A stretch of DNA of 24,622 nt from a virus: positions 1-24,622 of IMG/VR virus record IMGVR_UViG_3300022542_000207; one strand, given 5' to 3'. Position numbers and translations under genes: made by a program. Below the pieces are notes generated by a model. That model had not been told where the DNA came from, searched no databases, and worked only from the letters and a program-made list of their open reading frames with translations. Numbering within the stretch: the first letter of the stretch is position 1; every line of letters begins with the position of its first letter. Of the stretch, positions 8,761-16,688 are shown piece after piece.

Positions 8761-11169
8761 ATGGCAAAAGAGGTAATTATAAATGTAAAAACAAAAGGAA
8801 CAAAAGCAGCAGTAAAAGATATTGATAATTTAAATGATTCGATAGGAGAAACTAACGATGAATTGAAAGAAGTTGAATCTAACGCAGATGCTATTGGTGA
8901 TAGTTTAGGTAAAGCTGGAAAGGATGGGCAGAAAGGATTAGGACTTTTAGGTAAAGGCTTCAAAGGTGTAGGAGGTGCGATTAAAGGAATGGGTATTGGT
9001 GTGTTGATTGGTCTATTTGTAATATTGAAAGAAACATTAGAAAGACAACAACCTGTTTTAGATTTGATTGACACGACATTTAATGCTATTGGTATAGCTG
9101 TATCAACTGTATCAGATACATTTAAAACTATTTTTGATAGAGTAACAGAAACAACAGAAAATTTTGATGCTCTTGGTAAAGTTTTTTCAAGTGTAGGTAC
9201 AATTATAAAGAATTTGGTGATGTTAGCATTTACACCTTTGAGGTTGATGTTGTTAGCATTACAAACAGATTTTGCTGTATTGAAAGTGGCATATGAATCA
9301 GCATTTGGAGATGAAAAATCATTACAATTAGCAAAAGATAATCTTGCTGGGATGAAAGACGAAGCAATTAAACTGAAAGATAGTTTGGTGGAAAGTGGAA
9401 AAGCTATTTTAGATGCTGGGAAGACTATTGCTGAAAATGCGGTTGAAGCAATGGAAGAAACTAAAAACATAGCTAAAGTAGTAGAAGAAGAGTTTGATAA
9501 AATAGATACAAAAAAGATATTACGAGATGCAGAAGAAACTACGAGATTGAAGAATATGGCAATATTGAAGAAAGCTGAAAATGAATTAGCTTTAATTACT
9601 GCTGCAAGAGATGCTGAAATTCAAAGAGAAATTAGAGACGATGTTACAAAAACATTTGAAGAAAGAAAATTAGCAAGTGAGAAATTAAAAGTTATAATTG
9701 ACGAACAAGAGAAATTAACAATGGCTAATGCTAAGTTAGTAGTAGATGCAGCAGAAGCAGAATTGACTACTAATAGGTCAAGTATTGAATTGCAAGAGAA
9801 ATTAATTCTTGCTAAAAAAGAATTAATTGATGCAGAAGAAACAGCTATTGGTTTTAGAACAGAACAAAGAGAACAATTAAGAGCTTTAAATCAAGAAGAA
9901 ATTGATTCTATTAATAATATAATTGATAGACAAACAGAATCTGCTTTAAAATTCGAAGAATCAGAATTGAAGAAAGTTCAAATAGTTGTTGATGCTAATA
10001 AGATGAAAGTGCAATCATATATCGATGCTGGTGATGAAGAATCGGAAGCATATAACCAAGCTGTTCAAGATTTAGAAGCAGCAGAAGATGATAAATTAGT
10101 TGCTATTGAAAAAGCTAATAAAGAAGCAATCAAAATAGTTCAAGAATTACAACAAGATTCAATGGCTAAACAAATCCAAGCTATTAAAGATAACGAAGCT
10201 TTGAAATTAAAAATTTTAAAAGATAGTAAAAAATTAAGTGCTGAAGAATTAGCCGATTTAGAAGAACAATTAGCTAAAGATACACAGAAAAAAATAGATA
10301 AAGTTGTTAAAGATGCTAATAAAGAACGAATCCAAGCTACATTGGATGCTGTTGCATCTGCTGTAAATAAAGCAGGTCAATTAGCTAATGCTATAACAGA
10401 TATTTTCCAACAAATCCAAGATCAACAAACACAAGCAATGGAAGAACAAATTGCTGAAAGAAATGAGTTAATAACAGAAGATTTTGATAACCAAAGAATA
10501 AATTTAGAAGAAAGTCATATTAATGCTATTGGATCTTTAGAAGCAAAAGCCGCAAGAGAATTAGCAATCACTGGTGCTGTTAGTATAGCTACTCAAAATC
10601 AAATCATTGATGAAAATAATAATAAATTAAAAGCAGATTTCACATTAGCGCAAGCAGAATTTGAAATACAGAAAAAAGCTGAAAAAGATGCTAATGATTT
10701 AAGAGAAGAAGCTTTTAATAAACAAAAGACATTATCTTTAGCGCAAGCAGCAATTTCAACAGCATTAGCAGTTGTGAATGCTTTAGCTACTACACCATAT
10801 CCATTAGGTGTGGGGTTAGCAATTGCTGCAGGTGTTGCAGGTGGAATACAAATTGCAGCAATTAGTTCTACACAATTTTCACCAGAATCTACTTCATTAT
10901 CAGCACCTACAATGCCGAAATTAGCAGCGAATATTCAACCTGCTGATCAAACAAATTCATTAGGGTTGTCAGGTGCAGGATCAACAGGTGCTTTATCAGC
11001 AGATGCACAATTTAATAAACAAGAATTGTTTGGAGTTGGATCTGAAAGTGTTGGTGGTGGCGCAGGATCAAGACAAGGATCTTTGAAAGTTTCTGTATTA
11101 GAAAGTGATATAACATCAACACAAGCAACAGTTTCTACAATAGAAAGTGGTGCTGAATTTGGTGGATAA
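8761..11169 (+). CDS. tail tape measure protein
   Basis: An 802-residue, strongly helical protein with the expected plan of a tape measure. It has a charged N-terminus, a Gly-rich hydrophobic segment at about 60-90 (GKGFKGVGGAIKGMGIGVLIG), another hydrophobic helix near 155-170, and long coiled-coil stretches rich in Ala, Glu and Lys (about 215-480 and 555-655). Near the end is a Gly/Ala-rich hydrophobic region (AISTALAVVNALATTPYPLG then VGLAIAAGVAGGIQIAAISS). Tape measures set tail length during assembly and are ejected with the DNA. With about 0.15 nm per residue, 802 residues would give a tail of roughly 120 nm (inference). It implies a long-tailed phage, most simply a siphovirus since no sheath gene is seen. 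Confidence 0.9.
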   Translation: MAKEVIINVKTKGTKAAVKDIDNLNDSIGETNDELKEVESNADAIGDSLGKAGKDGQKGLGLLGKGFKGVGGAIKGMGIGVLIGLFVILKETLERQQPVLDLIDTTFNAIGIAVSTVSDTFKTIFDRVTETTENFDALGKVFSSVGTIIKNLVMLAFTPLRLMLLALQTDFAVLKVAYESAFGDEKSLQLAKDNLAGMKDEAIKLKDSLVESGKAILDAGKTIAENAVEAMEETKNIAKVVEEEFDKIDTKKILRDAEETTRLKNMAILKKAENELALITAARDAEIQREIRDDVTKTFEERKLASEKLKVIIDEQEKLTMANAKLVVDAAEAELTTNRSSIELQEKLILAKKELIDAEETAIGFRTEQREQLRALNQEEIDSINNIIDRQTESALKFEESELKKVQIVVDANKMKVQSYIDAGDEESEAYNQAVQDLEAAEDDKLVAIEKANKEAIKIVQELQQDSMAKQIQAIKDNEALKLKILKDSKKLSAEELADLEEQLAKDTQKKIDKVVKDANKERIQATLDAVASAVNKAGQLANAITDIFQQIQDQQTQAMEEQIAERNELITEDFDNQRINLEESHINAIGSLEAKAARELAITGAVSIATQNQIIDENNNKLKADFTLAQAEFEIQKKAEKDANDLREEAFNKQKTLSLAQAAISTALAVVNALATTPYPLGVGLAIAAGVAGGIQIAAISSTQFSPESTSLSAPTMPKLAANIQPADQTNSLGLSGAGSTGALSADAQFNKQELFGVGSESVGGGAGSRQGSLKVSVLESDITSTQATVSTIESGAEFGG

Positions 11170-11194
11170 GATAATAAAAAATAAATAAACAATT

Positions 11195-11911
11195 ATGAAA
11201 AATAAAGAAGAAAAATTACAATTATTTGAATTGGTATTAGGTGACGATGAAATGAATGATGGTGTATCAACTATATCTTTTGTTGAACATCCTGCACATG
11301 AATCTAATTTTATGCATTTTTCAAAAGATAAACAAATAGAATATAAATTCACAGAAGAAGGAGAAAAGAAGATAGTAACAGGAGCAGCTATTATCCCAAA
11401 TATTCCTATTTATCGTTATGATAAACAAAATGATTTTGAATATGAAGTGGTATTTAAAGAAGATACTATTGCGAAATGTCAAGAATTATTTTTCAAAAGA
11501 GCACATCAAAAAAATTCAAATGTTGAACATATGTTTGCTTTGGATGGTGTTACCGTTGTAGAATCTTGGTTGGTTGAAGATCCTAAGAATGATAAATCAA
11601 ATGCTTTGGGTTTTTCTGATATAAAAAAAGGTAGCTGGTTTATTTCATATAAAATAGATAATGATAGTTTATGGAATAGTATTAAATCTGGTGATGTTAA
11701 AGGATTTTCAATTGAAGGAATATTTATAAATGAAGAAATAACAGCATCTATGTTTTCTAAAGAAACTATTGAAACAGAAGAGGAAGTTGTTGTAGATAGA
11801 CAAGAACAAATCAAAGAGATAATTAATAGTGATAAATCATATGATGAAATGTATGATTTAATAGCTGATATAATTAAAGATGAAATAGATTTCGAAGAAG
11901 AGGAAAATTAA
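11195..11911 (+). CDS. prohead maturation protease, XkdF-like
   Basis: A 238-residue protein. The order ISFVEHPAHESNFMHF, VTGAAIIPNIPIYRY, EYEVVFKEDTI, NVEHMF, VVESWLVED, KKGSWFISYKID and SGDVKGFSIEGIF is that of the phage XkdF-type serine protease family, which is related to the herpesvirus/HK97 prohead protease fold. By analogy His112 and Ser124 are the likely catalytic pair. The C-terminus is very acidic. The enzyme would cleave scaffold and capsid during head maturation. It is followed by the scaffold-like gene and the major capsid gene, the usual protease-scaffold-capsid order. Confidence 0.8.
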   Translation: MKNKEEKLQLFELVLGDDEMNDGVSTISFVEHPAHESNFMHFSKDKQIEYKFTEEGEKKIVTGAAIIPNIPIYRYDKQNDFEYEVVFKEDTIAKCQELFFKRAHQKNSNVEHMFALDGVTVVESWLVEDPKNDKSNALGFSDIKKGSWFISYKIDNDSLWNSIKSGDVKGFSIEGIFINEEITASMFSKETIETEEEVVVDRQEQIKEIINSDKSYDEMYDLIADIIKDEIDFEEEEN

Positions 11912-11934
11912 ACACTTTCTCTTCATTTATATTT
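11897..11934 (+). terminator. weak terminator-like hairpin after the protease gene
   Basis: GAAGAG-G-AAA (11897-11906) pairs with TTT-CTCTTC (11916-11924) with one bulged G, followed by ATTTATATTT. It overlaps the end of the protease gene and precedes a candidate promoter. The T tract is interrupted, so termination would be partial at best. Confidence 0.3.
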
Positions 11935-11935
11935 A
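11928..11935 (+). promoter_or_regulatory. candidate late promoter element TATATTTA
   Basis: Third copy of the octamer, 28 bases before the ATG at 11963. It would give the scaffold, major capsid and tail tube genes their own promoter, which suits the high demand for capsid protein. Confidence 0.45.
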
Positions 11936-11962
11936 ATAATATAGGAAAAATAAATAATTACT

Positions 11963-12658
11963 ATGGATAAAAATAAAATAATTGACAAAGTTAAAGAATT
12001 GTTTTCAACAGAAGAAGTTAAAATGGCTTCTTTAGATGCTGTTGTTTCTAAACCTGTTACTATTGAAATCCCAGATGGGACGGAATTAGCAGATGGTATG
12101 GAAATAGAAGCAGAAAACGGTACATATGTTTTAGCTGATGGAACTTCTTTTGAAGTATCAGAAGGTGTAGTTTCTAATTTAGTAGCAGAAGAAACTTCAA
12201 CAGAAGAAATGAAATCTCATCGTTTTGCTCTAATAACAGCTGTTAGTAAATATGAAGTTGAAGTAGATGCTGAAACTTTTGAAGTTGGTAGCCAATTAAG
12301 ACAAGTAGACACAGAAGGAAATTCTTGGAGTTTAGATGACGGTGAATATGAATTAGAAGATGGGAGATCTATTCAAGTTGATTCAGAAGGAATCGTTGTA
12401 TTAATCGGAGACGGAGAAACGGAAGAAACATCAGAAGAAACTTTAATGTCAGAAGAAACAAAAAAAGAAATCGAAGAATTAAAATCTAAGATTACTGAAA
12501 TGGAAGCTAAAGAAGTGGAAATGAATTCTCAAATTGAGAAATTAAACAACGAACCAGCAGAAGTGGAAACAAAAATAGAGAAAGCAACTTTCTCAAAAAA
12601 AGAAATCGCTAATGATAGACTTATGGCTATCAGAAACGCAATGAAAAAAATAAAATAA
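11963..12658 (+). CDS. putative head scaffolding protein
   Basis: A 231-residue, very acidic protein lying between the protease and the major capsid gene, 6 bases before the latter. Two beta-type repeats come first: VTIEIPDGTELADGMEIEAE with NGTYVLADGTSFEVSEGVV (about 31-72), then DDGEYELEDGRSIQVDSEGI (about 125-145). After them comes a long helical, coiled-coil C-terminal region from about 155 (KKEIEELKSKITEMEAKEVE) that ends with a basic tail (RNAMKKIK). A coiled coil with a basic end that contacts capsid is the usual scaffold design, and the position is right. No sequence family is recognised with certainty. Confidence 0.65.
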   Translation: MDKNKIIDKVKELFSTEEVKMASLDAVVSKPVTIEIPDGTELADGMEIEAENGTYVLADGTSFEVSEGVVSNLVAEETSTEEMKSHRFALITAVSKYEVEVDAETFEVGSQLRQVDTEGNSWSLDDGEYELEDGRSIQVDSEGIVVLIGDGETEETSEETLMSEETKKEIEELKSKITEMEAKEVEMNSQIEKLNNEPAEVETKIEKATFSKKEIANDRLMAIRNAMKKIK

Positions 12659-12664
12659 AAAATT

Positions 12665-13573
12665 ATGAGTTTAAATGTAAGTGCCTTAACGGCTTGGACT
12701 GACGAGAACAAATTGGATTTGATCGCTAAGTCAATTTTAAAAGGTAGAACAATCGATATAATCAACGTTCAACCAGGAATTACAAATTCTGCAACTATTA
12801 ATACTTTAAATAGTAACCCAACATTCGCAGCAGGTGGATGTGGATGGTCTGCAGCAGGAACAACTGTATTGTCTCAAAGAGCAATCACTGTATGTCCTAT
12901 TAAATTAAACGAAGCTATCTGTTTAGATAATTTGGAGACGTATTTCACGTCAGTACAAATGAGACCAGGTTCTTATAACGAAGAAATTCCTTTCGAGCAA
13001 TTATTCGCAGAAGAAAAGGCTAATCAAGTTTCATCATTAGTAGATCAATTGATCTGGGTTGGTGATACAAACACATCTGGTAACTTAGGTTTATGTGATG
13101 GTCTATTGAAATTAATGCAAAATGATGCATCTGTAGTAGATGTAACTTCATTAGGTTTTGTAGCTTCTACAATCGTAGCATCTGTTGATGCAATGGTAGC
13201 TGCTACTCCAACTGATATTTTAGATCATGATGATTTAACATTGTTTATGGGATACGATTTATATAGAATCTATTCAGCAGCTTTAAGAGATGCTAACTTA
13301 TTCCACTATTCAGGTGCAGAAGATCAAGGACAAGAGTTTTCTCAAATGATCCCTGGTACTAATGTAAGAGCAATCGCTGTTAAAGGATTAAATGGAAGAT
13401 CTAATTTCGTATTAACTTCTGCTAAAAACCTTTATGTTGGAGTAGATATGTTAAGTGAGATGGAAGATTTCAGAATTTTCTTCTCAGAAGATAACGATGA
13501 AGTTAGAACAAGAATTAAATTCAAGATTGGTGTAAATTACGCATTCTCTGACTTTATAGTATTAGGAGCATAA
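12665..13573 (+). CDS. major capsid protein
   Basis: A 302-residue protein of the type found as major capsid in Bacteroidota siphoviruses (HK97-fold group). It starts MSLNVSALTAWTDENKLDLI and has GGCGWSAAGTTVLSQRAITVCPIKLNEAICLDNLE at 57-91, then EIPFEQLFAEEKANQVSSLVDQLIWVGD and a C-terminal DNDEVRTRIKFKIGVNYAFSDFIVLGA beta end. The gene uses more C-ending codons (AAC, ATC, TTC, GAC) than its neighbours, a common mark of high expression. It follows protease and scaffold and is separated from the tail tube gene by 80 bases with a stable hairpin. Confidence 0.9.
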   Translation: MSLNVSALTAWTDENKLDLIAKSILKGRTIDIINVQPGITNSATINTLNSNPTFAAGGCGWSAAGTTVLSQRAITVCPIKLNEAICLDNLETYFTSVQMRPGSYNEEIPFEQLFAEEKANQVSSLVDQLIWVGDTNTSGNLGLCDGLLKLMQNDASVVDVTSLGFVASTIVASVDAMVAATPTDILDHDDLTLFMGYDLYRIYSAALRDANLFHYSGAEDQGQEFSQMIPGTNVRAIAVKGLNGRSNFVLTSAKNLYVGVDMLSEMEDFRIFFSEDNDEVRTRIKFKIGVNYAFSDFIVLGA

Positions 13574-13594
13574 TCTTAATCTAAAACTAAAAAA

Positions 13595-13632
13595 TTATAA
13601 TGGGATAGTCAGATAGGCTATCCTGATTATAA
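13595..13632 (+). other. intergenic stem-loop after the major capsid gene
   Basis: TTATAATGGGATAG (13595-13608) pairs with CTATCCT-G-ATTATAA (13618-13632) over about 14 bp with one G:T pair and one bulged G; the loop is 9 bases. The sequence after it on the + strand is A-rich, not T-rich, so it is not a normal terminator. It may stabilise or process the capsid mRNA, or attenuate the downstream gene. Confidence 0.6.
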
Positions 13633-13653
13633 AAAAAAATAAATTATAAAATT

Positions 13654-14178
13654 ATGGCATGTATATTAAACGCTGGATATAGTCTGGGATGCAAGGATAA
13701 TATTGGAGGAATTAGAAGGGTCTTCATAAGTAACTTCGCTGATGATAATATCTATGTAGAAGACGCAGATAACGTGATAACTTCAATGTTAAATTCAACT
13801 TCTGGGAATATTGTGTATTACACTTATGAACAAAGACAGGAATCAGGAGAATTCAATCAAACAGGGAATCATTCCGTTGAGAACGGAAGTACATATTACG
13901 AGCAAGTTCTTTCATTGATATTTACCAAAAATTCTTCGGAATTACGAGACACATTATTCTTGATGGCAAAAGCGACACTAAGTGTGATTGTAGAAACGCA
14001 GAATGGTAGATATATCCTTATGGGTAAAATAAATGCAGTTAATATGACTGCTTCTACTGTAGCAACAGGTAAAGGATATGGTGATTTAAATGGTACTTCT
14101 GTTACACTAACAGGTAAAGAGCCTGAATCAGCACAAGAATTGAGTTCAGTTGCTTTCGGATTATTAAATATTGTATAA
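13654..14178 (+). CDS. putative major tail tube protein
   Basis: A 174-residue protein directly after the capsid gene. The start ACILNAGYSLGCKDNIGGIRRVFISN, the central YYTYEQRQESGEFNQTGNHS and YYEQVLSLIFTKNSSELRD, and the end NGRYILMGKINAVNMTAS...GDLNGTSVTLTGKEPE match a family that follows the capsid gene in many Bacteroidota phages and is thought to be the tail tube (major tail) protein. Beta-rich composition and length agree with that. It shares the transcript with the capsid and ends just before a terminator. A head-linked structural protein is the alternative. Confidence 0.6.
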   Translation: MACILNAGYSLGCKDNIGGIRRVFISNFADDNIYVEDADNVITSMLNSTSGNIVYYTYEQRQESGEFNQTGNHSVENGSTYYEQVLSLIFTKNSSELRDTLFLMAKATLSVIVETQNGRYILMGKINAVNMTASTVATGKGYGDLNGTSVTLTGKEPESAQELSSVAFGLLNIV

Positions 14179-14207
14179 ATATTAGATAATAATAGATAAA
14201 ACACATT

Positions 14208-14235
14208 AAAAGCTACCTATATGGTGGCTTTTTTT
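14208..14235 (+). terminator. rho-independent terminator after the capsid/tail tube genes
   Basis: AAAAGCTACC (14208-14217), loop TATAT, GGTGGCTTTT, then a T run to 14235; one G:T pair in a 10-bp stem. It ends the capsid-tail tube transcript 30 bases after the stop codon. Confidence 0.85.
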
Positions 14236-14259
14236 GGTTATAAACAGATAGGTATTAGT

Positions 14260-14267
14260 TATATTTA
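14260..14267 (+). promoter_or_regulatory. candidate promoter TATATTTA before the tRNA and portal genes
   Basis: Fourth copy of the octamer, 25 bases before the tRNA start. A TTTG at 14233-14236 lies 23 bases upstream and could serve as a -33 box. Lying between a terminator and the tRNA, a promoter is expected here. Confidence 0.5.
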
Positions 14268-14291
14268 GATATATAACAATAGAAACAGATA

Positions 14292-14363
14292 GCGGGGTAG
14301 GACAAATGGCTAAGTCGCTGGTCTCATAAGCCAGAGGATTCGGTTCAACTCCGAAGCATCGCA
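14292..14363 (+). tRNA. tRNA with CAT anticodon (Met, or Ile2 if modified)
   Basis: A complete cloverleaf of 72 bases can be folded. It has an acceptor GCGGGGT/GCATCGC with one G-A mismatch and two wobble pairs, a short D stem GAC/GTC with a loop containing TGG, an anticodon stem CTGGT/GCCAG with loop CTCATAA (anticodon CAT at 14325-14327), a 4-base variable loop, and a T stem TTCGG/CCGAA with loop TTCAACT. The discriminator base is A and CCA is not encoded. The T and anticodon arms are convincing; the acceptor stem is imperfect. The C1:A72 mismatch of initiator tRNA is absent, so elongator Met or lysidine-type Ile2 are the options. Confidence 0.85.
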
Positions 14364-14377
14364 ACAAAATAGAAATT

Positions 14378-14803
14378 ATGATAGAATTAACAGGAAGTAC
14401 ATCAGGAAGCACAGTAGCTTTAACATTAAACGAAGATACAACTCTTAACGGAACAAGTGGAGTAGATTTCTTCTATTTGTTTGAATTTATTGGGACGGAT
14501 ACAAATGTAAGTTATACATTTTTAGCTACTGATACATCTACAAATAAAGTAAGATATAATAAATTTCAAATCTATGTGGTAAATACTGTCGATGAAGACA
14601 GAACCATTGGCAAAATAGACCTTTCTGGGGGAAGATACAAGTATAACATTTACCAACAATACAGTTCGTCAAATCTTGATACTTCCCTCGCCAATGGAAT
14701 AGTTGAAATAGGATTTGTTGATATAAATGTTCCTATCATTCAAACTATTTATACAGACACAGACACTGGATCTGATAGTGAATATATAGTCTATCAAGGA
14801 TAA
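14378..14803 (+). CDS. small virion-associated protein, hypothetical
   Basis: A 141-residue, beta-rich protein starting 14 bases after the tRNA. It opens with a Ser/Thr/Gly-rich stretch (MIELTGSTSGSTVALTLNED) and contains GGRYKYNIYQQYSSSNLDTS and VEIGFVDINVP, with an end rich in Asp, Tyr and Ser. The YKYNIYQQ...NLD...VEIGF pattern resembles small structural proteins next to portal genes in phages of Bacteroidota, of unknown function. It has no signal peptide. It is probably co-transcribed with the portal gene 14 bases downstream. Confidence 0.6.
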   Translation: MIELTGSTSGSTVALTLNEDTTLNGTSGVDFFYLFEFIGTDTNVSYTFLATDTSTNKVRYNKFQIYVVNTVDEDRTIGKIDLSGGRYKYNIYQQYSSSNLDTSLANGIVEIGFVDINVPIIQTIYTDTDTGSDSEYIVYQG

Positions 14804-14817
14804 AATAATAAATAATT

Positions 14818-16053
14818 ATGGCAAAAAAAGAACAAGAAAAAAGACAAATGGATTTAGGTTTTTTAACCTTTAGTGTAGATGTTAATAACACACCAATATT
14901 TACCGAAGCAGGTAGAAAAGAGTGGGTGAATTATGGAGATAATAATATGTATCCTGATTATTTAATTGAGTTATTAAATAAAAGCTCGAAACACAATAGT
15001 ATTGTAAAGAGAAAAGCAGATATGATTGCTGGTCGAGGATGGGAAGGTGATGAAACATTTATTATGAATGAACATGGTTCAGAAAACTTAAACAAAATAG
15101 CATATAAGAATGCTTATGATCTAGAAGTTTATGGTGCTTATTCATTATTGGTTACTTGGTCAAAAGATAAAAAATCTATTGCTAGAATTACATATCTTGA
15201 TTTATCTAAAGTTAGAATTGCTAAAGACGTTGATCAAAAAGATGATCCTGAAATGTACAAAAGGCAACAAGATGGTATTGAATTCTATTATGTTTCTGGT
15301 GATTGGTCACAAGTTAGAAAAGATAAATATAAACCAGAATTATTCCAAGGATTCTCAACAAAATATAATGACACAGCAACACAAGTTGTATATGTTAAGG
15401 ATTATAGACCAGGTGTTAATTTTTATACATTACCTGACTATATTGCATCGGTTGATTGGATTGAATTAGATAAAGAGATTGCCAACTTTCATTTAAATGG
15501 CGCAAAGAATGGTTTTACGCCATCAATGGCAATTAGTTTTAAGAGTGGCATACCATCAAAAGAAGAACAAAATAGATTTCATAGACAGATACAAGAAAAA
15601 TTTAGTGGTACAGATAATGCATCAAAAGTATTTATTACTTATTCAGAAGGTGCTGACACTACACCAGAATTTACAACATTGGGTGCTAATGATAACGATC
15701 AAAGATTCTTACAATTAGAAGAAACTATATCTCAAAATATGGCTATTGCTCATAGAATACCACCTGTTGTTGTTGGGATTCAAACAGCAGGAAAATTAGC
15801 AGGAAACACAGAAATAATTGAAGCAGAATCTTTATTCCAAAGAAATGTAATAGATCAAAAACAATTTATGATTGAAGAAACATATAACGAATTAGCATCT
15901 ATTAATGGTGTTGAAAAATTAGAATTAATTAAAACTGAACCTTTAATGCCTTTTATTTTAGAAGATGTTGTTATTGAAGAACAAATTGAAGATGCTCTTA
16001 AAAATAGAGAGAATGGTGATACACCAGAAGAAGAAACAAAAATAAACGAATAA
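14818..16053 (+). CDS. portal protein
   Basis: A 411-residue protein. NYGDNNMYPDYLIELLNKSSKHNSIVKRKADMIAGRGW (about 39-76), FHLNGAKNGFTPSMAISF, RFLQLEETISQNMAIAHRIPPVVVGI and the LAGNTEIIEAESLFQRNVIDQKQ stretch are the pattern of portal proteins: membrane-free, dodecameric ring proteins at the head vertex through which DNA passes. Length is within the 400-500 typical of the family. The C-terminus is acidic and probably flexible. The head-tail connector gene follows after 4 bases. That the portal lies downstream of capsid and tail genes is unusual (see findings). Confidence 0.85.
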   Translation: MAKKEQEKRQMDLGFLTFSVDVNNTPIFTEAGRKEWVNYGDNNMYPDYLIELLNKSSKHNSIVKRKADMIAGRGWEGDETFIMNEHGSENLNKIAYKNAYDLEVYGAYSLLVTWSKDKKSIARITYLDLSKVRIAKDVDQKDDPEMYKRQQDGIEFYYVSGDWSQVRKDKYKPELFQGFSTKYNDTATQVVYVKDYRPGVNFYTLPDYIASVDWIELDKEIANFHLNGAKNGFTPSMAISFKSGIPSKEEQNRFHRQIQEKFSGTDNASKVFITYSEGADTTPEFTTLGANDNDQRFLQLEETISQNMAIAHRIPPVVVGIQTAGKLAGNTEIIEAESLFQRNVIDQKQFMIEETYNELASINGVEKLELIKTEPLMPFILEDVVIEEQIEDALKNRENGDTPEEETKINE

Positions 16054-16057
16054 GATT

Positions 16058-16603
16058 ATGGCAATTGATGTATTAATGATAAGCGCAAAATATTTGACAC
16101 AAAATAGTATTATTAACGATAATGTTGATACGAAATTATTGCTTCCAAGTATAGTAAAAGCACAAGACCTTTATATAGAGAGAATATTGGGGACAGATTT
16201 GATGCAGAAACTAAAAGCGGATATAAATGCTGGTACATTATCAGGTAATTATAAAATATTAAATGATGATTATGTACAGAAAACAGTTAGAGAATGGGCT
16301 ACATATATAGCTACGATTGATTTGAATTACAAATATACTAACAAATCAGTTACACAAAAAAGTTCTGATAACTCTACACCATCTCCGCTTGAAGATATTA
16401 TTTATCTAAGAGGACAAATAAGAGATACTGCAGAGTATTATGGACAAAGAATAACTGATTACTTATGCGCTAACGAAGATTTGTTTCCTGAATATAGAAG
16501 CAATAACGATCAAGATGATATTAGACCAAGCTCTGATAACTTCTTCAACGGTATGTATATACCAGGTGGAGGATGTAATCATTCAGGAAACTGTGATTCA
16601 TAA
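16058..16603 (+). CDS. head-tail connector/adaptor protein
   Basis: A 181-residue, mostly helical protein right after the portal gene. The pattern DVLMISAKYLTQNSIINDNVD, LLPSIVKAQDLYIERILGTDLMQKL, NDDYVQKTVREWATYIATI, NYKYTNKSVTQKSS and ITDYLCANEDLFPEY is that of the Bacteroidota-phage adaptor family (DUF6712-like, similar in role to gp6-type head completion proteins), which docks below the portal. The C-terminal tail PGGGCNHSGNCDS has two Cys and a His and may be disordered. Position and pattern agree, so confidence in the role is good. Confidence 0.7.
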   Translation: MAIDVLMISAKYLTQNSIINDNVDTKLLLPSIVKAQDLYIERILGTDLMQKLKADINAGTLSGNYKILNDDYVQKTVREWATYIATIDLNYKYTNKSVTQKSSDNSTPSPLEDIIYLRGQIRDTAEYYGQRITDYLCANEDLFPEYRSNNDQDDIRPSSDNFFNGMYIPGGGCNHSGNCDS

Positions 16604-16688
16604 TATAAAAAAAATAGCACTTTAGATGATACGACATTTACATCATCAATCTATTTTGATGAATGATAATAAAAATAATAGCACAATA

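Noticed and set aside
8742-9470. 242-residue open frame antisense to the tape measure gene
   Set aside because: It is a shadow of the Ala/Lys-rich coding strand; the tape measure frame has clear family features and a proper start.
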